Shown piece by piece: positions 59,501 to 64,000 of a DNA stretch of 64,000 nucleotides. Each line of letters begins with the position of its first letter. Position 1 is the stretch's first letter. Position numbers and translations under genes: made by a program. The stretch spans positions 2,753,584 through 2,817,583 of the forward strand of contig OX419341.1 in the NCBI GenBank assembly GCA_948470475.1. Reading direction: 5' to 3'. Origin of the DNA: Galaxea fascicularis (Eukaryota > Cnidaria > Anthozoa > Scleractinia > Euphylliidae). The notes beneath the pieces were generated by a model. The model was given only the letters and a program-made list of their open reading frames with translations, searched no databases and was not told the DNA's origin.

Positions 59501-60546
59501 TATTAAGAGAGAAAATAGAAAACATGACACCAATTTTTGAAATAACAAGACAATTCAAAATATCCAACAGAAATCAACTTCAGGTTCTAAGAAGACAATT
59601 TCCTTTAAGACCAGCTGCAGCAAAGACTATCCACCGTTGCCAAGGTGATACACTTAATGAATTAGTTGCTGACCTCCCTTCAACAAGTAGGGATCACATG
59701 CATTATGTTGCCCTTAGTAGAGCTCGTAATATTTCAGGATTACATATACTTAACTTGAATGAAAAGAAAGTCTCTGTCTCCCTTAAGGTCAGTGAAGAAA
59801 TGCACAGACTAAGATCACAACCATTAGAACCTTGCATTCCATCATTATATAAGCAAACCTTGACAAATACCTTTAAAATTATTTTTCACAATGTAAGATC
59901 TCTCCATTTGCATCATGAGGATGTTGCATCTGACTTTAATGCTCAGGAAGCCGATCTAATTATTTGTGTTGAGAGCTCTCTTTGTTCCTTAGACTCGTCT
60001 TTCCATTACCAAATTGATGGTTTCAAGTTGTTCAGGAATGACTACTGCCCAAACAGCAATATTAGAACTTGTTATGGAACTGCTGTTTATGTAAAAGACA
60101 CATTTACATGTTTAACCACACCAACTAGGTTTAACATGAATGATGTAGAAATAACTGTTACAGTACTAAAACACCCAATTCCAAATTTACACGTAATAGC
60201 AATATATCGTTCAAAAAATAAAGTTCCACTACAAGTCTTAATTAACACACTAAAACTGTTGTTGGATGTATTACTACCAGAATCTTCCAGCACTACTCCA
60301 GTAGTAATACTTGGTGACTTCAATGTCAATCTTCTAGAGGAATCATCAAACAAGAAGAAGTTACAAGAATTCTTTCAACAACAAAGACAGTTTACACAAA
60401 TTATTTCTCAGTGCACAACAGATTACCATTCCCTCCTTGATCATGTTTATACTAATATACCAGCTCAGGTAGAACATTCAGGTACTTTAGAATCATATTT
60501 TAGTGATCACAAGCCAATATTTATTTGCTTGTCCCATGACAAATAA
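53566..60546 (+). CDS. Helentron Rep-helicase polyprotein: leader-2A-OTU-Rep-PIF1 helicase-endonuclease
   Basis: From the first in-frame ATG (53566) the frame encodes 2326 residues; the open frame extends upstream and probably receives a spliced exon. Order: hydrophobic segment (1-24); very basic leader; 2A-like GDIEPNPGP (243-251); OTU-like domain with EGDC (Asp284, Cys285) and His395 in THYVS; Arg/Lys-rich YQRKSRE segment; Cys-rich region and the CFTCDSYLRCGKIPP block usual in animal Helitrons; Rep with HUH motif HIHALFW (His1083, His1085) and tyrosine pair YILSYITK (Tyr1265, Tyr1269); PIF1 helicase with Walker A GGAGVGKST (1637-1645), FIDEIS (Asp1727, Glu1728), HRCQGDT and YVALSRAR; APE-like endonuclease with FHNVRSL, GDFNVN (2250-2255) and SDHKPI (2313-2318). 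The predicted role is nicking, unwinding and joining in rolling-circle transposition. No stop or frameshift is seen and all key residues are present. Confidence 0.93.
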   Translation: MFAYFAVVCNTVAFVLITILLLYHLVKRYQQIQTSRIDIHAHVVESPCQCKLRSPKVDKAPATDSRSRYDKFITGKARSCRYRIHCRTFDREPSRLPVRRINRLLNKSRKTRRIIRKHIAKEFPKSSRIHEWTRKSKMGGDLKYARHTFKTKKNSFKHTHYFVSCKKRSTTSFTKRKKKKRLSNLDDACVRKKIMKQQIPIERTTKLKVFGKSGLFYPSSPLLCKVGHTERFSSSREMLIMSGDIEPNPGPKEIENTRKSPLETLQVRLAQNGLRYLDCGGEGDCFFRVISTKLYGSPDNHMIVRRNGVVFLMNNPERFIESNTDISWASYLNDMLSQGTWADHLIIQAVADAMNLIIQIIESNETFSPVTIVRPLNNQGNPPLTLTIGHLGETHYVSTVPISDDMNNVRSSSSVNRKSTYETDTITKSQVQCINVDKTNDKCLKNTERKTYIRDYMRKRRSNEKLKSHDNQIRRSHRMSNIEKTRENNRIYQRKSREQNRSTKMGNELKRKSCQNVLPVEPKKQCMEVNGSFRLVGDINKIIESFHCKIRAGPEYLCVCCEQIWYKTSLKKFNVHNYKSSNQNILSKCNLIDHKVTHDKHWICFTCDSYLRCGKIPPCSKANKMEFPNKPACLNLTSLEERLISPRIPFMQIRELPRGGQLSIHGGVVNVPADVGSTVNTLPRSLNDSQTIPIKLKRRLRYKHHYQFQHIRPHRVLEAIRYLVQTSELFKKEGIKVQEGWINNICSENTDEWHEFLRDPKANTECSSDESQETRSETQEILSKNSPSDVNVNGDSLESDNSNDSVDDNDNWCEVEERFSGSLDTLLQPQEMINAVDKIISFAPGEGNRPLGIFMDTESEYLSFPTIFCGKQRASSKEREVPVSYSTICKWELRSKDRRVAESVPNIFYKLKKLQIKQIQDTARISLRKCKTKGKMYTAGELKSDDYLSKLINLDEGYRVLRNLRGSPPYFEKCKKDLFAMIRQLGNPTWFCSFSAAETRWSHLLKILGKVVNQRSYSDNEIANMSWQEKSDLIQKDPVTCARNFEHMVQLFIKDVLKSTAMPLGEIADYFYRVEFQQRGSPHIHALFWVKGAPAYGKAPDETVVHFVDKYVTCINSQSDEMKDLVNLQVHRHAKTCKKLGHNVCRFNFPLPPMKETVILHPLDEFIHEESELKIIKDNYTKVKELLDDMKYGEDITFHQYLEKLELSESDYITAIKYSLKRPTLLLKRSPSEIRVNNYNTNLLRAWQANMDVQFVLDPYACAVYILSYITKGQRGISKLLDKASKEANSGNKDIVNRVRHIGNAFLNAAEISAQEAVYLVLQMPLRRSSREFQFINTSNPDERTFLLKSHEKIKELPDKSTDVESDNLLKRYGRRPKQLSDICLADFIACFNCIRDKDSSFDISNLHDGYLPENDFHENTDDDPHSTDEHLEASVEYQMRGGFKIVKRRKPRIVRSIRFHKDKDPENYYREQLMLYYPWRNEGRDLLGSSLSYQERYEQVEYIVNKNKKNYEHHTNVLDAAVDDIQHRNNEENSQPVAPNTQHINDQDFACKTKPSELFGCFDPGSSKEHSLCDIFNDTGILPRSNDEEELQQNRLSDSDYRKLVCSLNKKQREFFYHVLHSIKTKDEPLRLFLSGGAGVGKSTVTNALYQALDRYLNTIPGENPDDIKVLKAAPTGKAAFNIKGNTLHSAFKIPVNRGFSYCTLDRDRLNTIRTQLRKLQVIFIDEISMVGSGMFNFLNLRLQQITDTNRPFGGLSIIAVGDLYQLQPVFDKWIFESSNDVYSAFATNIWKEYFSIFELTEIMRQKEDKHFADLLNRLREGKQTQDDITVLKSRLLKSKQGEPNYPASLTHVFSSNALVNAYNEAVFNLSQSPKAQIIAIDIVIGDISDELKDEVKKKIPDDPSKTMGLYKKLNITVGSKYDLTINVDVSDGLTNGAECVVQDIDYRVAESQRPSIIWVTFSDTSIGNKQRKEYSFLLREKIENMTPIFEITRQFKISNRNQLQVLRRQFPLRPAAAKTIHRCQGDTLNELVADLPSTSRDHMHYVALSRARNISGLHILNLNEKKVSVSLKVSEEMHRLRSQPLEPCIPSLYKQTLTNTFKIIFHNVRSLHLHHEDVASDFNAQEADLIICVESSLCSLDSSFHYQIDGFKLFRNDYCPNSNIRTCYGTAVYVKDTFTCLTTPTRFNMNDVEITVTVLKHPIPNLHVIAIYRSKNKVPLQVLINTLKLLLDVLLPESSSTTPVVILGDFNVNLLEESSNKKKLQEFFQQQRQFTQIISQCTTDYHSLLDHVYTNIPAQVEHSGTLESYFSDHKPIFICLSHDK
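54292..54318 (+). other. 2A-like ribosome-skipping motif
   Basis: Encodes G-D-I-E-P-N-P-G-P, matching the D-x-E-x-N-P-G-P consensus at which the ribosome omits the Gly-Pro bond. The expected skip lies between Gly250 and Pro251 (ATG-53566 numbering), releasing a basic leader and restarting at the OTU-Rep-helicase chain. The preceding MLIMS is hydrophobic as in active 2A contexts. Activity is inferred from the motif only. Confidence 0.75.
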
Positions 60547-60588
60547 AACATTATTTAATTACTTTTGTTTATTTATTCAGTTGTAGCA
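60547..60588 (+). other. Junction between the two transposon genes
   Basis: Only 42 bp separate the helicase stop (TAA, 60544-60546) from the RPA-like ATG. They hold an AT-rich tract ending in the acceptor TTTATTCAG (60572-60580). There is no room for a promoter, which favours one upstream promoter and alternative splicing for the second protein. Confidence 0.55.
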
Positions 60589-62560
60589 ATGGCTTCCTCA
60601 AGCTCCACATCTTTACCCTCCAGTGACACAACAAGTAAGAACCTCTGATTAATTTCCATATTCTTTGCTTGTGAAAAATGCAGTTTCCACTCTTATAATA
60701 ATTATAAAAAGAAGTTGAAATAATAATAATAATAATACCAATATTTTTGTTAACATTCATCTCTGGTGATCTGTTGTCATAGTGCAGGGCACTGGACTGC
60801 CCACTGGCCTTCTGAGTCCAAAACGTATGAAATTTGGAGGATCACCACCCTGCTCACCCAGCAAGATGACAGGTAAGATTTGATTTTCTATGTATTCAGG
60901 CATCTCCTTGTATTTAACAAATAAATTTTATTTTGCAGTACTCTTAAAATGCACAAATCACATCAAAATGTTGTAACAAAGAAATACAGGGTGTGGATCC
61001 TATGACCCACAGCCAGGTACCGTGACCCATGTTCTTTCCACATTTTCAGGTCCTCTGTATGTTATAAAAATACACATGCATTACCAAATCTGATCAGTTT
61101 GTCTTATACAATGATTTTAAAATCAAAATATTTTGAGATGAAAACCTTTCTCAATGTAGGTCATAACATCAAACGTACATCTCATATTCTGATCAAACTC
61201 CCAGTGGCCAATCAAAATGCACTCTTGACACTGCCCATTGTATTAAGATGATTATCTACTACTATAATCAGTGCAACTAAACAAGACTGGTCTAAAAGGC
61301 ACTAAACAATGTGAATGTTATACGACAACCCCTAACCATATATGATACAAACTCTTTTTAACATGTATGTTTTATCTTGCAGATTTGGTAGGGTATGTGC
61401 AAGTCTGTACTGAAATACAAAAGAGTACTCAGTCATCCAACACCTTCTTTGATGTCCATTTCCAAGTAGCACAAGAACAAAAAACAGTCTTCAGAGTAAT
61501 GGTGAAGGCACACGAGTTTTCAAAACGTCAACTCTTTCTTGATGCCATGGTTGCACAAAAACCAATTATAGTAAAGCACTTACAGGTTTCAAACACTGGA
61601 ACTCTTTTCTTCAATTACAGCAGTGCAGTACTTGATGCACCTCCACATGATGTAGACTTCAAATTTTCCCCACCTACAAAGGAAGTAACAAAGATTGACT
61701 CTTTGCTCACAAACCTGACATCTGGTATCTTTACAGTCAGTGGAATGATTAAATGGAAGGGCCCTCAAACTACCACAGAAAAAAATGGGGCTATGGTTAG
61801 AAATGCCCTTCTCTGTGATAGCACTGGCACAATCGAATTGTCTGTATGGGAAGATTATATCAACCAATTGGATGAAAATAAATTTTATACCATAACAGAC
61901 ACCAAACTGAAGTATTATTATGGCAAGTGTCTCTCTACAACCAAGGCAACACAGATTATGACCGCTGAACCACAAGACTTGTCTCAGGGTACCATAACCA
62001 AAGACAACACCCAATGGCTGTGCTGCCCAAGCATAATGAATGTAGCCATAAATACTTACCCGGTTTGCAACAACAAAGATTGTTCAAAAAAGATCACTCT
62101 CAACACAGCAGGATCACTGGTAATCCACTGTCAAAGCTGCAACAGGGCAATGCTGTTGAAGCAATGTTACTATGAAATGAACATTAACTTCCACCTAGAG
62201 AAACATGACACAATATACAAGGTTACTGCTTTCCCCAAAGTAGTCAGCGCATTCCTATCCGAAGATATATACAGTTATAAACAAGACACCGACACCCTGA
62301 TTGAAAAAATGCTGCTGATCGAAAATGTAGACTTTCAACTTTCACCTAACCAAAGGCTTGTAACTAACATGAGACAGCACACCAGGGAGGAAGTAACAGA
62401 TGAAGAACTACTGAAATCCATACCCAATATCAGCAACCAAGAGCAATCACAGGAATCGCAGCAAGAACAAAGAAACAAACAAAGTGCTCCAAAACAAAAG
62501 GGCGCAAACACCATCAACAAAAAAAAGGACAGACCACTAAAATCCAACAAAGTTAACTAA
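60589..62560 (+). CDS. RPA70-like single-strand DNA-binding protein of the transposon (3 exons)
   Basis: Exons 60589-60634, 60783-60872 and 61383-62560, GT-AG junctions in phase 1, 437 residues. The N-terminus is Ser-rich with a basic SPKRMKFGG stretch. Exon 3 encodes two OB-fold-like segments (about 50-135, VGYVQVCTEIQ onward; about 140-250, with FTVSGMIKWKGP and GTIELSVWEDY) and a C-terminal OB region with a zinc ribbon C274-x4-C279-x15-C295-x2-C298, the layout of RPA70 DBD-C. The tail is Gln/Lys-rich. RPA-like proteins accompany the Rep-helicase in many Helitrons and would coat the displaced strand. The ATG at 61367 lies inside the acceptor pyrimidine tract, so it is not the start. An acceptor (TTTATTCAG) just 8 bp before the ATG implies splicing from an upstream exon. 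Confidence 0.82.
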
Positions 62561-63266
62561 AAACAAAGATCCACAACCAGTGGAACATATAAAGTACAAA
62601 CAAACTGTAATCTTCTCTGTTACACTTCCCATAGATAGTGTTTCAGCAGTAAAATGGAAATGTTTACTGCTGTTGTATTTGAAACAACCCCAAAATACGA
62701 TCAATTACATTTAAAGTAGAAACACACTTTGATCTTTCTTGTTACAGTTCCCATCGATAGTGTGTCGCCAATACAATTCAAATGTTTGGTGCTGTTGTGT
62801 TTCAAACAACTAGAAAAGAAGACCAAGACATTTAAGGGACAAGCAAACTTTGATCTTTCCTGTTACAGTTCGATTGATTAAATATCAACATTGACGTTAA
62901 CATAAAATTATACAGTCCATGTAAGCTGAAAAAAGAGGCTCAAGCTCGTTCAAGGTACAAACAAACTTTATTCAGTCCTGTTTCCATTGGTACTTCAAAG
63001 TACAATATTGGATATGCACTGGTATTCAATTGTACAATACAGTTGCGTTTACGAAGAAATGTACCTTTACAGTTATTGTTAATAAACGGTTACTTGCTAT
63101 TACAGTATTTCTTGAATAGACTACTCTTCTACTAGAGTGGGTTCAAAAGTCCCATTCCACAAACTATATAAATCAATGAACAACACTCAAGATACAACAA
63201 CTACAACAAACCAATTGAAATCGTATAACACACAAATGTATTACATTGCATATACTACCACTCGAT
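62561..63266. repeat. Transposon 3' non-coding region with degenerate 121-bp repeats
   Basis: A unit marked by GTTACA(C/G)TT(C)CCAT recurs at 62619, 62741 and 62862 (122 and 121 bp apart), each preceded by a CAAACT or ACACACTTT(GATCTTTC) segment; a fourth, weaker copy (ACAAACAAACTTTATTCAG, then CCTGTTTCCATTGG) sits near 62960-63000. Within the first two units, ATAGTG and GCTGTTGT(A/G)TTT are also shared. The remaining bases show no gene. Confidence 0.6.
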
Positions 63267-63347
63267 GGGCTTCATCACCCCCCTATATGAGCCCCCTGAC
63301 ACAGGATCTTACCTACTCCACGAGCTTACCACAGGATGCCTTTGATT
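63267..63347. repeat. Right terminus: hairpin, subterminal ATIR copy and 3' end
   Basis: GGGCTTCAT (63267-63275) pairs with ATGAGCCC (63287-63294) as an 8-bp stem with one bulged T. Then come CTCCACGAGCT (63316-63326, inverse of the left terminus) and 21 bp to the end at GATT. ACAGGAT occurs just before and just after the ATIR copy (63301 and 63331). A subterminal hairpin is expected as the rolling-circle stop signal. Confidence 0.7.
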
Positions 63348-64000
63348 TAAATAGGCAATGTTGAAGCAAAATTCAAAATTTGACTCAAAACCATGTGGTC
63401 CCCCCTTTGGGTTTTGGTCAAAATTTCAACTTTGCTCAAATCTTGCAAACGGCTCAAATAAGAATAGAAATCATGGTTTCGGAGTTCTTGGATGTATTTA
63501 CACATGATTTCTAGGTTTCTTTTTGAAATAGGCAAAGTTTAAGCCAAATTCAAAATTTGACTCAAAACCATGTGGTCCCCCCTTTGGGTTTTGGTCAAAA
63601 TTTCAACTTTGCTCAAATCTTGCACACAGCTCAAAAAAGAATAGAAATCATGTTTTTGGAGTTCTTGGAAGCATTAACACATGAATTCTAGGTTCCTTTT
63701 TGAAATAGGCAAAGTTGAAGCTAAATTCAAAATTTGACTCAAAACCATGTGGTCCCCACCTTGGGTTTTGGTCAAAATTTCAACTTTGCTCAAATCTTGC
63801 ACAAAGCTCAAATAAGAATAGAAATCATGTTTTCGGAGTTCTTGGAAGCATTTACACATGATTTCTAGGTTCCTTTTTGAAATAGGCAAAGTTTAAGCCA
63901 AATTCAAAATTTGACTCAAAACCATGTGGTCCCCCCTTTGGGTTTTGGTCAAAATTTCAACTTTGCTCAAATCTTGCACACAGCTCAAATAAGAATAGAA
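63348..64000. repeat. 177-bp satellite array, right of the transposon
   Basis: The array resumes at base 136 of the interrupted monomer (TAAATAGGCAATGTTGAAGC) and continues in the same orientation and register past the window edge. The first monomer shares CAAACGGC, GGATGTATTT and AGGTTTCTTTTT with 52030-52210, so it belongs to the same higher-order family as the left flank. Confidence 0.95.

Larger units (their letters stand above)
52914..63347 (+). mobile_element. Complete Helentron/Helitron2-type rolling-circle transposon
   Basis: The element interrupts one satellite monomer between bases 135 and 136 of the consensus; removing 52914-63347 restores a full 177-bp monomer of the CTAGCTTCC/TAAATAGG type also seen intact at 52015-52045, with no gained or lost base. 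The site is inside a T run, so the ends may shift by up to 2 bp. Left terminus AGCTCGTGGAG (52914-52924) has its exact inverse CTCCACGAGCT at 63316-63326, 21 bp inside the right end: an asymmetric terminal inverted repeat, which with T/T insertion and no target duplication is the signature of Helentron/Helitron2 elements. The coding content (Rep-helicase with OTU and endonuclease, plus RPA-like protein) agrees. Both reading frames are intact, so it may be autonomous and recently active. Confidence 0.9.

Noticed and set aside
61367..61382. ATG at 61367 as start of the RPA-like protein
   Set aside because: It lies in the pyrimidine tract of the acceptor TTTTATCTTGCAG; two upstream exons join in frame to 61383.
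52914..63347. Canonical Helitron with TC...CTRR ends inserted between A and T
   Set aside because: The ends are AGCTCG... and ...GATT, the site is T/T, and the inverted repeat is asymmetric, which fits the Helentron/Helitron2 branch instead.
31413..63889. Recurring minus-strand open frames of 62-72 codons beginning MPISK...
   Set aside because: They are satellite sequence read in one frame; 177 is a multiple of 3 and the usual monomer has a TAA in this frame. The open ones exist only where GTTTAAG has mutated to GTTGAAG or a neighbour has shifted. No start context, no selection signal.

Overview
This is eukaryotic DNA, almost certainly from an animal and most likely an anthozoan cnidarian (coral or anemone). 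The reasons are an intron-rich gene for a metazoan-only adaptor family, AT-rich introns full of short inverted-repeat elements, and several repeats that I recall from coral sequence. The animal assignment is firm; the anthozoan one is inference.

Layout. 1-3001: upstream flank with no convincing gene, two palindromic CRE sites and one long CACGTG palindrome. 3002-26076 (+): one gene that I assemble into 22 coding exons (1323 codons plus stop, all splice phases agreeing). It encodes an FE65/APBB-type adaptor: a Cys-rich B-box-like module, a long acidic/proline-rich region with repeated tyrosine motifs, a WW domain, two FE65-type PTB domains and a third, tensin-like PTB domain at the C-terminus. 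Its introns carry MITE-like inverted repeats and a decayed antisense fragment of a non-LTR retrotransposon. 26077-29023: 3' flank with a 33-bp minisatellite.

29024-52913 and 63348-64000: one satellite array of 177-bp monomers (about 135 copies left of the insertion, about 36% GC by hand count), all in one orientation. It shows higher-order duplication: a block of about 6.5-6.8 kb present twice in tandem, and 6-, 8-, 11- and 25-monomer periodicities further right.

52914-63347: a 10.4-kb, apparently complete and intact rolling-circle transposon of the Helentron/Helitron2 type, inserted cleanly between two T residues of a single satellite monomer with no target duplication. Its 11-bp terminal inverted repeat is asymmetric: at the very left end, but 21 bp inside the right end. 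It encodes (1) a protein of about 2,300-2,400 residues with a hydrophobic/basic leader, a 2A-like ribosome-skipping motif, an OTU protease-like domain, an HUH/Y2 Rep nuclease, a PIF1-type helicase and an APE-like endonuclease, and (2) a spliced RPA70-like single-strand DNA-binding protein. Together these would supply nicking, unwinding, strand protection and possibly target cleavage for rolling-circle transposition. The 2A-separated leader, and a short 5' coding exon that could splice in frame to either protein, are the most unusual points.
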